From Nocardioides alkalitolerans (GTDB lineage Bacteria; Actinomycetota; Actinomycetes; Propionibacteriales; Nocardioidaceae): 64,000 nt of DNA. Position 1 is the stretch's first letter. Every line of letters starts with the position of its first letter. Made by a program: the position numbers and the translations under genes. The stretch lies in the NCBI GenBank assembly GCA_038184435.1, contig CP116227.1, forward strand, positions 868,001 through 932,000, in the 5' to 3' direction. Positions 1-8,152 of this stretch are shown piece after piece. The notes under the pieces were generated by a model, which worked only from the letters and a program-made list of their open reading frames with translations, was not told the DNA's origin and did not search any database.

Positions 1-308
1 TGGGCGCCCGCTGCGCCGGGACGACCGGGCCCGACCCGGGCGACGACGTCGGCCGGGGCACGCCCGACGTGCGGGTGCGGATCGGGCAGCAGACCGTGCC
101 CCTGTGGACCGTCTCGACCAGCGGGGCCGACGACCGCTTCGACCGCTCCGTGGTGGCGGGGGAGGCCGAGGGGCGCTGGCTCTGGCTGGTGCTGCGGCCC
201 GCCTCGGCGATCCTCCTGCTCCGCGACGACTGGATCCTCCAGGACCTGTCGGGGGTGGGCCCGCCGCTGGTGGAGCTGCCCTTCGGGGGCGAGCGCCCGG
301 TCTGGTGA
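1..308 (+). CDS. C-terminal end of a DUF6758-like protein (5' partial)
   Basis: An open frame enters at base 3 and ends at TGA 306-308, giving about 101 residues of a C-terminus. The visible part has a Trp- and Leu-rich stretch (LWLVLRPASAILLL) followed by a short acidic tail, with no catalytic motif that I can name. It sits 23 bases before a PHP-domain gene. From memory, actinobacterial genomes often carry a DUF6758 protein directly before a PHP phosphoesterase, which is the basis of the tentative family name. The start and N-terminus lie outside the window, so function cannot be judged. Confidence 0.45.
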   Translation, partial: GARCAGTTGPDPGDDVGRGTPDVRVRIGQQTVPLWTVSTSGADDRFDRSVVAGEAEGRWLWLVLRPASAILLLRDDWILQDLSGVGPPLVELPFGGERPVW

Positions 309-318
309 CGCGGCGGCC

Positions 319-324
319 TAGAGT
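319..324 (+). promoter_or_regulatory. -10 box of a leaderless promoter (PHP gene)
   Basis: TAGAGT is followed by 7 bases and then the GTG start at 332. This spacing puts the transcription start on or next to the start codon. No Shine-Dalgarno sequence is visible, which agrees with a leaderless transcript. Confidence 0.55.
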
Positions 325-331
325 CGCCCCC

Positions 332-1222
332 GTGCGCATCGACCTGCACGCCCACACCTGCATGAGCGACGGCACCGACACCCCGTCGGAGCTCGTGCGC
401 GCGGCCGTGGCCGCTGGTCTCGACGTCGTGGCGATCACCGACCACGACACCAGCGTGGGCTGGGACGAGGCGGTCGCCGCCGCGGAGGCGGCGGGCATCG
501 GCCTGGTCCGCGGCATGGAGATCAGCACCCGCTTCCGCGGTCGGGGGGTGCACCTGCTCGGCTACCTGCCCGACCCGACCCACCCCGGCCTCCTCGGCGA
601 GCTGCGGGCGGTGCTCGACGGCCGCGACGCGCGGGTCCCGGCGATGGTCGCGCGGCTCCGGGACCTCGGTCTCGACGTGACCGTCGAGGGGGTACGGCGC
701 CTCGCCGGCCCCACCGCGGCCGTCGGACGCCCCCACGTGGCGGACGCCCTGGTGGCGAAGGGCTACGTCGCGTCGCGGGGCGAGGCCTTCGACCGCTACC
801 TGAGCCCCGGTCGCGTCGCCTACGCCAGCCGCGCCGCGGGCGACCTGGAGACGATGCTGGCCGCGCTCCGCGCCGCCGGCGGGGTCGGCGTCGTGGCCCA
901 CCCGTGGGGCCGCCACGACCCCGGCGTCCTCGACCACGACGGCCTGGCCCACCTCGCGGACCTCGGGCTCGTCGGCATCGAGGTCGACCACCAGGACCAC
1001 GACCGCGCCTCCCGCGCCGAGCTCCGCGAGATCGCCCGGTCCCTGGGGCTGGTCGTGACGGGATCGAGCGACTACCACGGCCGCGGGAAGGTCGACCACG
1101 ACCTGGGCTGCAACCTGACGGCGCCCGAGGAGCTCGAGCGCCTGCTCGACGCCGCGGCCGCCTCGGCCCGCGCCGCCGGACGCGACGTGCCGGCGATGAT
1201 CTGGCCCCGCTCGCCGGTGTAA
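332..1222 (+). CDS. PHP-domain phosphoesterase (TrpH/YciV-like)
   Basis: This 296-residue protein belongs to the polymerase-and-histidinol-phosphatase family of metal-dependent phosphoesterases. The N-terminal motif HAHTCMSDG and the ITDHD motif supply metal ligands; VVAHPWGRH and SSDYHG near the C-terminus complete the site. Stand-alone PHP proteins of this size include nucleoside 3',5'-bisphosphate phosphatases such as E. coli YciV, and that is the best guess for substrate. GTG 332 is chosen because the PHP fold begins at once and a -10 box lies 7 bases upstream. Longer in-frame starts exist but would add low-complexity Arg/Pro sequence overlapping the previous gene. The gene ends inside one arm of a large hairpin shared with the convergent SDR gene. 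Confidence 0.85.
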   Translation: MRIDLHAHTCMSDGTDTPSELVRAAVAAGLDVVAITDHDTSVGWDEAVAAAEAAGIGLVRGMEISTRFRGRGVHLLGYLPDPTHPGLLGELRAVLDGRDARVPAMVARLRDLGLDVTVEGVRRLAGPTAAVGRPHVADALVAKGYVASRGEAFDRYLSPGRVAYASRAAGDLETMLAALRAAGGVGVVAHPWGRHDPGVLDHDGLAHLADLGLVGIEVDHQDHDRASRAELREIARSLGLVVTGSSDYHGRGKVDHDLGCNLTAPEELERLLDAAAASARAAGRDVPAMIWPRSPV

Positions 1223-1288
1223 CGCGGTGTCCGTGCTACTTCACCCGCGGTCGACCACGTGTGCAGTAGCACGGACACCGCGTTACAC
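1217..1288. terminator. Bidirectional hairpin between convergent genes
   Basis: Two perfect 24-base arms (1217-1240 and 1265-1288) flank a 24-base loop. The hairpin lies between the PHP gene and the convergent SDR gene, and its left arm contains the PHP stop codon. There is no clear T-run. It probably ends transcription from both sides, though such a long perfect palindrome could also be a repeat element. Confidence 0.6.
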
Positions 1289-1297
1289 GAGGAGGAC

Positions 1298-2092
1298 CTA
1301 CTGCCGCCCGAGCCGCTGCGCGCGCTGCAGCAGGCCGGACGGCACGAGGCGCGCCGCCCCGACCAGCACCCGGTAGCGCTTCGAGGGCACCACGAGCGCC
1401 CGTCCCGACTGCACCGCGTCGAACGTGGCGTCGACGACGTCGTCCACCTCGAGCCACAGCGCCTTCGGGGCCGACGTCTGCTCGACCCCCATCCGCCCGT
1501 GGAACTCGGTGCGCACGAACCCCGGGCACACGGTGGTGATGCGCACGCCCGACGGCCCGTACTCCTGCGCCGCCCAGAGGCCGAAGCGGTTCACCCAGGC
1601 CTTCGCCGCGCCGTACGTGCCCCGGGGGAGGAACGCGGCGACGCTCGAGACGTTGACGACCGTGCCCGAGCCGCGCTCCACCATGGGGCCCAGCGCCGCG
1701 TGGGTGAGCCGCAGGACGGCCGTGACGAGCACGTCGAGCATGGCCTGCTCGGCCTCGAGGTCGTTGTCGAGGAACCGCCCCTTCAGGCCGAAGCCGGCGT
1801 TGTTGACGAGCCACTCGACGGGGCGCTCGGGGTCCGCCAGCCGCGCAGCGACGCGGTCGAGGTCGGCGCGGTCGACGAGGTCGGCGGCGAGGGTCTCGAC
1901 GTCGACCCCGTGCTGCGTGCGCAGGTCCGCCGCGACGTCGGCGAGCCGGTCCTCGTCGCGGGCGACGAGGACCAGGTCGAACCCGCGGGCGGCGAGCCGG
2001 TGGGCGTAGCCCGCGCCGATGCCGGCGGTGCCGCCGGTGACCAGGGCGACGGGACGGGGGCCCGGGCGGGAGGGGGCAGCGGGAGCACTCAT
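1298..2092 (-). CDS. Short-chain dehydrogenase/reductase
   Basis: This 264-residue classical SDR should bind NAD(P)(H) and oxidise or reduce an unknown alcohol/ketone substrate. It has the nucleotide motif TGGTAGIG near residue 20, an NNAG motif near the middle, and the catalytic pair in SSVAAF followed by TYGAAKAW (Tyr-x-x-x-Lys). The ATG at 2092 is preferred because the Rossmann fold begins about 15 residues later and because a -10-like CATTAT lies 6 bases upstream. A longer frame to 2203 would run over the divergent parA start. The gene converges on the PHP gene. Substrate cannot be assigned from sequence. Confidence 0.85.
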   Translation of the reverse strand: MSAPAAPSRPGPRPVALVTGGTAGIGAGYAHRLAARGFDLVLVARDEDRLADVAADLRTQHGVDVETLAADLVDRADLDRVAARLADPERPVEWLVNNAGFGLKGRFLDNDLEAEQAMLDVLVTAVLRLTHAALGPMVERGSGTVVNVSSVAAFLPRGTYGAAKAWVNRFGLWAAQEYGPSGVRITTVCPGFVRTEFHGRMGVEQTSAPKALWLEVDDVVDATFDAVQSGRALVVPSKRYRVLVGAARLVPSGLLQRAQRLGRQ

Positions 2093-2098
2093 GCGGCC

Positions 2099-2142
2099 AT
2101 AATGCCCGTCACCTCCGCCGACGTGTGCTCCTCGTGCATGAT
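2099..2142. promoter_or_regulatory. Divergent leaderless promoters (SDR / parA)
   Basis: On the minus strand CATTAT (2104-2099) is 6 bases from the SDR ATG. On the plus strand CATGAT (2137-2142) is 8 bases from the parA ATG. Both match only the weak xAxxxT form of a -10 box. The gap between the genes is 58 bases, so the two promoters must lie very close together. Confidence 0.35.
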
Positions 2143-2150
2143 GGGGCGCC

Positions 2151-2924
2151 ATGGGCACCGTTCTCGCGATCGCGAACCAGAAGGGCGGCGTCGCGAAGAC
2201 CACGTCCGTCGCCTCCCTCGGCGCGGCGCTCGCCGAGCTGGGTCAGCGCGTCCTCGTCGTCGACCTCGACCCGCAGGGCTCGCTGACGTTCTCGCTGGGG
2301 GTCGACCCCGAGGACCTCGAGCTCTCCGTGCACCAGGTGCTCACCCAGGGCCTCGACGCCCGTGAGGTGATCATCCGCACCGAGGACGACGTCGACCTGC
2401 TGCCGGCGACCATCGAGCTCGCCCGGGCCGAGGCCGAGCTGCTCACCCGCACCGGCCGCGAGCACGTGCTCAAGGCCGCGCTCGAGCAGCTCTCCGACGA
2501 CGAGGTCGAGCACGACTGGGTGCTCCTCGACTGCCCGCCGTCGCTGGGGGTGCTCACCGTCGCGGCCCTGACGGCGGCCGACGGTGTCGTGATCCCGCTG
2601 CAGTGCGAGACGCTCTCGCACCGCGGGGTCTCGCAGCTGCTCGACACCGTCCACGACGTGAAGCGGTTCACCAACCGCCGCCTGGCGGTGTGGGGAGTGC
2701 TCCCGACGCTCTACGACGGGCGGTCCTCCCACGCCCGGGCGGTGCTGGAGTCGATCCCCGGGACGTTCGAGCTCGAGGTGTTCTCGCCGCCGATCCCCAA
2801 GACGATCCGGTTCGCCGAGGCCCCGGCCAAGGGCCGCTCGATCCTCGCCACCGCGAACTCGACGAAGGGCGCCGCGGCGTACCGCGAGGTCGCCGCCGCC
2901 CTCGTCGAGCGCGCCCGGCGCTGA
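2151..2924 (+). CDS. ParA/Soj-family ATPase
   Basis: This 257-residue protein is a ParA/MinD-type P-loop ATPase. It opens with the deviant Walker A motif NQKGGVAKTT (residues 9-18), then has VVDLDPQG and VLLDCPPS for Mg2+ and switch functions. It lacks the N-terminal helix-turn-helix of plasmid ParA, and no parB gene is adjacent, so it is probably not the main chromosome segregation ParA. From memory it matches the position of Rv3213c, a Soj-like gene beside the RNA helicase rhlE in mycobacteria. A role in positioning a cellular cargo is inferred from the family only. Confidence 0.85.
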   Translation: MGTVLAIANQKGGVAKTTSVASLGAALAELGQRVLVVDLDPQGSLTFSLGVDPEDLELSVHQVLTQGLDAREVIIRTEDDVDLLPATIELARAEAELLTRTGREHVLKAALEQLSDDEVEHDWVLLDCPPSLGVLTVAALTAADGVVIPLQCETLSHRGVSQLLDTVHDVKRFTNRRLAVWGVLPTLYDGRSSHARAVLESIPGTFELEVFSPPIPKTIRFAEAPAKGRSILATANSTKGAAAYREVAAALVERARR

Positions 2925-2942
2925 GGTCGGAGCCCCTGGAAC

Positions 2943-3009
2943 GCGGTAGTCCCTGACGTCTCGGACCTTCTGGATCGATCCAGAGGTCCGGAACGTCAGG
3001 GACTACCGC
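2943..3009. terminator. Bipartite hairpin between convergent parA and helicase genes
   Basis: The outer stem has perfect 17-base arms (2943-2959 and 2993-3009). An inner stem continues with GGACC/GGTCC and the palindrome TCTGGATCGATCCAGA. Together they fold almost the whole 67 bases into one hairpin between two converging genes. There is no evident T-run, so bidirectional termination is inferred from position. Confidence 0.6.
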
Positions 3010-3051
3010 CGAGGTGGGGCGCTCACCGAGCCCCCGCCGTACGACGCGGGG

Positions 3052-4725
3052 TCAGCCCTCGGCGCCGGCGGGGGCCGCCGGGGCGTCGGCCGCGGCCTCG
3101 GCACCGCCGGTGCCCTCGGCGGAGCGACCGGCACCACCGCGCGAGCGGCGGCGCCGGCGACGGTTGCGCGAGGCGCCGTCGGTGCGCGGCTCGCCGTCGG
3201 CCGGGCCGTCGCCCTCGACGACCGCGGTCGTCTCGACCGCCGCGGCGGTGGGGGAGGCGGCACCCTCGAGGCGCTCGCCGTTGCGGGTGCGCGTGCGGGT
3301 CCGGTCGCGGTTGCGCGACGGGCGGTCGCCGTCGCGCTTCTCGCGGGGCTCGCGCGACGACCGCGACGACTCCCGCGGCTCGCGGGGCTTCTCGGGGGCG
3401 ATGCGCCCCTTGGTGCCCTCCGGGATCGACAGCTCGGTGTAGAGGTGCGGCGAGGTCGAGTAGGTCTCGACCGGCTCGTCGAAGGGAAGGTCGAGGGTCT
3501 TGTTGATGACCTTCCACCGCGTCACGTCGGCCCAGTCGACGAACGTGACCGCCACGCCCGAGGCGCCGGCGCGACCGGTGCGGCCGATGCGGTGCACGTA
3601 GGTCTTGTCGTCCTCGGGGCACGTGTGGTTGATGACGTGGCTGACGCCGGCGACGTCGATGCCGCGGGCGGCGACGTCGGTGGCGACGAGCACGCGCAGC
3701 TTGTTCTCGCGGAACTTGGCGAGCGCCTTCTCGCGGGCCGCCTGGGCCATGTCGCCGTGCAGGGCGGAGGCCGCGAAGCCGCGCTCCTCGAGGTCGTCGG
3801 CGACGCGCTGCGCCTGACGCTTCGTGCGGGTGAAGACGATGACCTTGTCGGCGTCGTCAGCCTGCAGGATCCGGCCGATGATCTCCGGCTTGTCGAGGTC
3901 GTGGGCCTGGTAGACGTGCTGCGCCGTCGCCGGGACCGTCGCGTTCTCGTAGGAGGACTCCGCCCGGATGTTCATCGGCGAGCGCATGTGCATCCGCGCC
4001 AGCGCGACGATGGCGGACGGCATCGTGGCCGAGAACAGCATCGTCTGGCGCGACGACGGCGTCTTCGACAGGAGCTTCTCCACGTCGGGCAGGAAGCCGA
4101 GGTCGAGCATCTCGTCGGCCTCGTCGAGCACGAGGCTACGCACGTGCGAGAGGTCGAGCGCCCGCTTGTTGGCGAGGTCGAGGAGGCGGCCGGGCGTGCC
4201 GACGACGACCTCGACACCGGCCTCGAGGGCCTCGAGCTGCGGCTCGTAGCCGACGCCGCCGTAGACCGTCAGCACGCGGATGCCGCGGTCGGAACCGGCG
4301 AGCTTGAGGTCGTTCGAGACCTGGAGCGCGAGCTCGCGCGTCGGGGCCACGACGAGGGCCTGGGGCTTGCCGGCCGGCAGGGCGTCGTAGCCCTCGTCCT
4401 GCGGGCCCACGGAGCGCTGCAGCACCGGGATGCCGAACGCGAGCGTCTTGCCGGTGCCGGTGCGGGCCTGGCCGATGAGGTCGGTGCCGGCCAGGGCGAC
4501 CGAGAGGGTCATCTCCTGGATGGCGAACGGGGTGGTGATGCCGGCGCGCTCGAGCGCGTCGCAGATCTGCGGGTGCACGCCGAGCGTGCGGAACGTGGTG
4601 GTCAGTGTCTCGTCGCTTTCATGATCGATCGGTGTGGCCGACCCGTTCGAGACGCTCCGGCGCGGTCGGGCCCGCAGGGGCCGCGGTCGGTCGGGCGGGA
4701 GGCGAGGAAGGTCTGCCACGCACAT
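3052..4725 (-). CDS. DEAD-box ATP-dependent RNA helicase (RhlE-like)
   Basis: This protein (557 residues from ATG 4725) unwinds RNA duplexes using ATP. It shows the Q-motif region PFAIQEMTL, Walker A ARTGTGKT, PTRELA, the DEAD box VLDEADEML, FSATMP, VATDVAARGID and HRIGRTGRAG, all in the standard order. A long Arg/Ser-rich C-terminal tail probably binds RNA. The first 40 residues after ATG 4725 are low-complexity, so the true start may be further in. The ATG is favoured because GGAGGA lies 14 bases upstream and a -10 box lies at 4789-4784. The leader can fold so that the ribosome site is in a stem. Mtb Rv3211 (rhlE) appears to be the positional counterpart. Confidence 0.9.
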   Translation of the reverse strand: MCVADLPRLPPDRPRPLRARPRRSVSNGSATPIDHESDETLTTTFRTLGVHPQICDALERAGITTPFAIQEMTLSVALAGTDLIGQARTGTGKTLAFGIPVLQRSVGPQDEGYDALPAGKPQALVVAPTRELALQVSNDLKLAGSDRGIRVLTVYGGVGYEPQLEALEAGVEVVVGTPGRLLDLANKRALDLSHVRSLVLDEADEMLDLGFLPDVEKLLSKTPSSRQTMLFSATMPSAIVALARMHMRSPMNIRAESSYENATVPATAQHVYQAHDLDKPEIIGRILQADDADKVIVFTRTKRQAQRVADDLEERGFAASALHGDMAQAAREKALAKFRENKLRVLVATDVAARGIDVAGVSHVINHTCPEDDKTYVHRIGRTGRAGASGVAVTFVDWADVTRWKVINKTLDLPFDEPVETYSTSPHLYTELSIPEGTKGRIAPEKPREPRESSRSSREPREKRDGDRPSRNRDRTRTRTRNGERLEGAASPTAAAVETTAVVEGDGPADGEPRTDGASRNRRRRRRSRGGAGRSAEGTGGAEAAADAPAAPAGAEG

Positions 4726-4728
4726 ACG

Positions 4729-4748
4729 GGCGGAGTCGTTCCTCCGCC
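4729..4748 (-). promoter_or_regulatory. Leader hairpin holding the helicase ribosome site
   Basis: On the minus strand GGCGGAG (4748-4742) pairs with CTCCGCC (4735-4729) around a 6-base loop, immediately before ATG 4725. The GGAGGA ribosome-binding sequence is partly inside the 5' arm. This could limit translation until the hairpin opens. Confidence 0.4.
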
Positions 4749-4783
4749 GCAGAGGCGAGCGCGGGCTGCGCTCGGCGCACGCC

Positions 4784-4800
4784 AGTGTATCCCCTAGGCT
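4784..4800. promoter_or_regulatory. Divergent -10 boxes (helicase / ferritin-like gene)
   Basis: TACACT on the minus strand (4789-4784) and TAGGCT on the plus strand (4795-4800) are only 5 bases apart. The plus box is 7 bases from ATG 4808, a leaderless arrangement. The minus box would give a leader of about 50 bases for the helicase. Confidence 0.5.
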
Positions 4801-4807
4801 GCGCCCC

Positions 4808-5530
4808 ATGACCGACTCCCCGACGGGAAGCGCCACGGCGGACCTCTCCGAGGCGTCGAGCGAGCTGGACGATCCCGCCTACCGGGCGGCCGTGGTGGAC
4901 CTCCTCGGTGCCATCGCCTACGGCGAGATCTCGGCCTTCGAGCGGCTCGCGGAGGACGCGAAGCTCGCCCCGAGCCTCGAGGACAAGGTGGCCCTCGCGA
5001 CCCTCGCCGCCGGCCAGCTCGACCAGGTCGCGGCGCTCCGCACGCGCCTGGAGGAGCTCGGGGCCGACCCGTTCGAGGCCATGGCGCCGTTCCGCAAGCC
5101 GATCGAGGACTTCCACCGCCACACGGCTCCCTCCGACTGGTGGGAGGGGCTGGTGAAGGCGTACGTCGGCGACGGCATCGCCCACGACTTCTACCGGGAG
5201 GTGGCGGCCTTCCTCGACCCGGAGACCCGCGACCTCGTCATCGCGACCCTCGGCGACACGGGGCACGCCGACTTCGTCGTCGAGCGGCTGCGCGCCGCCT
5301 TCGCGGTCGACCGGCAGCTGTCGGGCCGCCTGGCCCTGTGGGGTCGCCGGCTCATGGGGGAGGCCCTCACCCAGGCGCAGCGCGTCGCCGCCGAGCGCGA
5401 CGCCCTCGCCGCCCTCATCGCGGGCGGGGTCGACCGGCCCGGGCTCGACCTCGTGGCGATCGGCAAGATGTTCTCGCGGATGACCGAGCGGCACGCGGCC
5501 CGCATGACGACGCTCGGACTGGCGCACTAG
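4808..5530 (+). CDS. Ferritin-like di-iron protein (MiaE-type fold)
   Basis: This 240-residue, mostly helical protein resembles the ferritin-like proteins annotated in actinobacteria as tRNA-(ms2io6A)-hydroxylase-like. Acidic and His residues that could bind a di-iron centre occur in EISAFERLAEDA, EDFHRHT and MTERHAARM, but I cannot confirm the full ligand set by eye. ATG 4808 is preceded by TAGGCT at a leaderless distance. It is divergent from the RNA helicase and converges on DUF3107. From memory Rv3210c occupies the same place beside rhlE. Calling it a tRNA hydroxylase would be over-reading, since mycobacterial relatives are not characterised. Confidence 0.65.
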   Translation: MTDSPTGSATADLSEASSELDDPAYRAAVVDLLGAIAYGEISAFERLAEDAKLAPSLEDKVALATLAAGQLDQVAALRTRLEELGADPFEAMAPFRKPIEDFHRHTAPSDWWEGLVKAYVGDGIAHDFYREVAAFLDPETRDLVIATLGDTGHADFVVERLRAAFAVDRQLSGRLALWGRRLMGEALTQAQRVAAERDALAALIAGGVDRPGLDLVAIGKMFSRMTERHAARMTTLGLAH

Positions 5531-5551
5531 CGCCCGACCACCGCCGTACGA

Positions 5552-5591
5552 CGAACGCCCGGCCCCCGCGAGAGCGGAGGCCGGGCGTTCG
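5552..5591. terminator. Bidirectional terminator hairpin
   Basis: Perfect 13-base arms (5552-5564 and 5579-5591) enclose a 14-base loop. The hairpin lies between the ferritin-like gene and the convergent DUF3107 gene. Confidence 0.7.
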
Positions 5592-5614
5592 TGCGTCGGT
5601 CGGGGTGGGGGCCG

Positions 5615-5827
5615 TCAGCCCCGGAAGCCGACGGTGCCGACGGTCGGGGTGCCGATCTCGACGTAGGCGAGCTTCGCCGACGGGACGAGCACCGTGCGGC
5701 CCTTGGTGTCCGTGAACGTCAGGACGTCGGAGCCGCCGGTGACGAGCGCCGTCACGCCCTCCGCGTCCAGGTCCGTGTCGAGGACGAGCTCGCGGGGCGC
5801 GTGCTGGATGCCGATCTTGATCTCCAT
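5615..5827 (-). CDS. DUF3107 family small protein (TB9.4-like)
   Basis: This 70-residue protein begins MEIKIGIQHAPREL and has the short beta-rich pattern of DUF3107, an actinobacterial family whose function is unknown. ATG 5827 is well supported by AGGAGGA about 8 bases upstream. It lies 73 bases after the TetR gene on the same strand, so the two may share a transcript. From memory the mycobacterial counterpart Rv3208A (TB9.4) also sits next to a TetR gene. Confidence 0.85.
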   Translation of the reverse strand: MEIKIGIQHAPRELVLDTDLDAEGVTALVTGGSDVLTFTDTKGRTVLVPSAKLAYVEIGTPTVGTVGFRG

Positions 5828-5900
5828 GCGAGGTTCCTCCTGGGGCTCGGTGGATCCGTGCGGATCCCGTGGGTCTGCGACCGTTCTACTAGGTGCTGCC

Positions 5901-6572
5901 TCAGCCAGCGGAGCCGGCCTCGGCGGCGTGGGCCTCGTCCGACTTCGGGTAGCCCCGGATGCCGCGCCAGGCCAGGCCGGAGACGAGGGCGACCGCGTCG
6001 TCCAGCGAGATGCCCTGCGCCTCCGCGAGCCAGAACCGCGCGCTGACCTGCGCCATTCCCACGAGCGACACCGCGAGCAGCTTGGCGGCCTCGGCCGGCA
6101 GCCCGGTGTCGTCGGCGATCACCTCGGCGACGAGGTCGGCGGTGTCGGCGGTGACGCGCTCGATCTGGGCGCGCACGGCCGGCTCGCTGGTGAGGTCGGA
6201 CTCGAAGACGAGGCGGAACGCGCCGGTGTCGTGGGCGACGTAGTCGTAGAACGCCTTGACCGTCGCGGCGACGCGCAGCTTGTTGTCGGGGGTCGAGGCC
6301 AGGGCGTCGCGGCAGCTGGCGATGACCGTGGAGCACGACTCGTCGAGGAGCGCCAGGTAGAGGTCGAGCTTGCCGGGGAAGTGCTGGTAGAGCACCGGCT
6401 TGGAGACGCCTGCGCGCTCGGCGATGTCGTCCATGGCCGCCGCGTGGTAGCCCTGCGCGACGAACACCTCGAGCGCGGACTCCAGCAGCTGTGCACGACG
6501 TTCCTTGCGGGGGAGCCGATTGCCACGAGGCCGGGTGCTCCCGCCCCCGAGTGCGAAGTCTCCGATGCCCAC
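5901..6572 (-). CDS. TetR-family transcriptional regulator
   Basis: This 223-residue regulator has a TetR DNA-binding domain at about residues 20-70, with the helix-turn-helix MDDIAERAGVSKPVLYQHF. The remainder is a helical ligand or dimer domain that does not identify an inducer. The start is GTG 6572, with GAGGAG about 8 bases upstream. It is divergent from moeZ and co-directional with DUF3107. The position matches Rv3208 in M. tuberculosis as I recall it. I could not pick out a convincing operator in the divergent gap. Confidence 0.85.
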   Translation of the reverse strand: MGIGDFALGGGSTRPRGNRLPRKERRAQLLESALEVFVAQGYHAAAMDDIAERAGVSKPVLYQHFPGKLDLYLALLDESCSTVIASCRDALASTPDNKLRVAATVKAFYDYVAHDTGAFRLVFESDLTSEPAVRAQIERVTADTADLVAEVIADDTGLPAEAAKLLAVSLVGMAQVSARFWLAEAQGISLDDAVALVSGLAWRGIRGYPKSDEAHAAEAGSAG

Positions 6573-6830
6573 GTGCGTGTCTCCTCGTCGTCCTGCGCTG
6601 CGCTGCGGGCGCTGAGCCTACCGCCCGGTCACCTGCGCGCCGCGTCGGGCCGCGGCGCGCCGTACCGGCCGGTGCGGTCCGGATGACGGACAGCGGTACG
6701 GCGCTGTCGGGGCCGCGCGGGAACATGGGCGACGCACCCGGTGTTGCCCGATCGACGCCCGATGTCCGACCGGTCGCCCAGCCTCCGGTCGGTTCCCCAC
6801 CCAGAAGCACCACCCGGACGAGGAGAACCC

Positions 6831-8057
6831 GTGTCCTTCCCAGCACTCGTGGAGCCGGCCGACGAGCTGACCGTCGACGAGGTCCGCCGCTACAGCCGCC
6901 ACCTGATCATCCCGGACGTCGGGATGACCGGGCAGAAGCGCCTCAAGAACGCGAAGGTGCTGGTCATCGGTGCCGGTGGCCTCGGCAGCCCGGCGCTCAT
7001 GTACCTGGCGGCGGCCGGCGTCGGCACGCTGGGCATCGTCGAGTTCGACGAGGTCGACGAGTCCAACCTGCAGCGCCAGATCATCCACGGGCAGTCCGAC
7101 GTGGGGCGCCCGAAGGCGGTCTCCGCGAAGGAGTCCGTGCAGGAGATCAACCCGCTGGTGAACGTGGTCGTCTACGAGGAGCGCCTCGACAACGACAACG
7201 TCCTCTCGGTCTTCGAGGGCTGGGACCTGATCGTCGACGGCACGGACAACTTCGCGACGCGCTACATGGTCAACGACGCGGCGTACTTCCTGAAGATCCC
7301 GTACGTGTGGGGCTCGATCTACCGCTTCGACGGCCAGGCGTCGGTGTTCTGGCCGCACGCGGTCGACGAGAACGGCGAGTCGGCCGACGCGCCCTGCTAC
7401 CGCTGCCTCTACCCCGAGCCCCCGCCGCCGGGCATGGTGCCGTCGTGCGCCGAGGGCGGCGTGCTCGGCGTGCTCTGCGCCTCGATCGGCTCGATCCAGG
7501 TCAACGAGGCCATCAAGGTGCTGACCGGTGCCGGTGAGCCCATCGTCGGCAAGCTGATGATCTACGACGCGCTGGAGATGGAGTACCGCAAGCTCCGCGT
7601 CCGCAAGGACCCGAAGTGCGCCCTGTGCGGCGAGAACCCGACCGTCACGGGTCTCATCGACTACGACGCGTTCTGCGGCGCGGTCTCCGAGGAGGCGGCC
7701 GACGCCGCCGCGGGCTCGACCATCTCCGTCGTGCAGCTCGAGCACATGCTCAAGGAGCGCGAGGAGGGCAGCCGCGACTTCGTGCTCGTCGACGTGCGCG
7801 AGCCCAACGAGTTCGAGATCAACCGCATCCCCGGCTCCGTGCTCATCCCCAAGGGCGACTTCCTCAACGGCTCGGCGCTCGAGCAGCTGCCGTCGGTGGA
7901 CTCGGGCACGCAGGTCGTCCTGCACTGCAAGTCGGGCGTGCGCTCGGCCGAGGCGCTCGCGGTGCTCAAGGGCGCCGGCTACGACGACTCCGTGCACGTG
8001 GGCGGCGGCGTCGTGGCGTGGGTGAATCAGATCGACCCCAGCCAGCCGGCGTACTGA
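6831..8057 (+). CDS. moeZ: MoeZ: adenylyltransferase/sulfurtransferase
   Basis: This 408-residue E1-like protein activates the C-terminal glycine of small ubiquitin-like sulfur carriers (MoaD/ThiS type) by adenylation and then supplies sulfur through its rhodanese domain. The ThiF/MoeB part has GAGGLGSP for ATP, an Arg in ATRYMVND, a Cys near residue 206 in PSCAEGG, and zinc-binding pairs CYRC and CALC. The rhodanese domain carries its active Cys near residue 366 in HCKSGVRS. GTG 6831 is chosen for the GAGGAGAA ribosome site just upstream. The 258 bases between it and the TetR gene hold no other gene that I can support. Confidence 0.93.
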   Translation: MSFPALVEPADELTVDEVRRYSRHLIIPDVGMTGQKRLKNAKVLVIGAGGLGSPALMYLAAAGVGTLGIVEFDEVDESNLQRQIIHGQSDVGRPKAVSAKESVQEINPLVNVVVYEERLDNDNVLSVFEGWDLIVDGTDNFATRYMVNDAAYFLKIPYVWGSIYRFDGQASVFWPHAVDENGESADAPCYRCLYPEPPPPGMVPSCAEGGVLGVLCASIGSIQVNEAIKVLTGAGEPIVGKLMIYDALEMEYRKLRVRKDPKCALCGENPTVTGLIDYDAFCGAVSEEAADAAAGSTISVVQLEHMLKEREEGSRDFVLVDVREPNEFEINRIPGSVLIPKGDFLNGSALEQLPSVDSGTQVVLHCKSGVRSAEALAVLKGAGYDDSVHVGGGVVAWVNQIDPSQPAY

Positions 8058-8085
8058 CCCCTCGGCGCCCGGCACGCCAACGGTG

Positions 8086-8119
8086 ACGCGCGGGTGGCCC
8101 CTCGGGGCTACCCGCGCGT
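8086..8119 (+). terminator. Terminator hairpin after moeZ
   Basis: A 16-bp stem (8086-8101 with 8104-8119, one G-T pair) lies 28 bases after the moeZ stop and before the protease start. Confidence 0.65.
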
Positions 8120-8152
8120 AACTCCGTCCGCAGGTGTGTCGTTGCTCACGAC

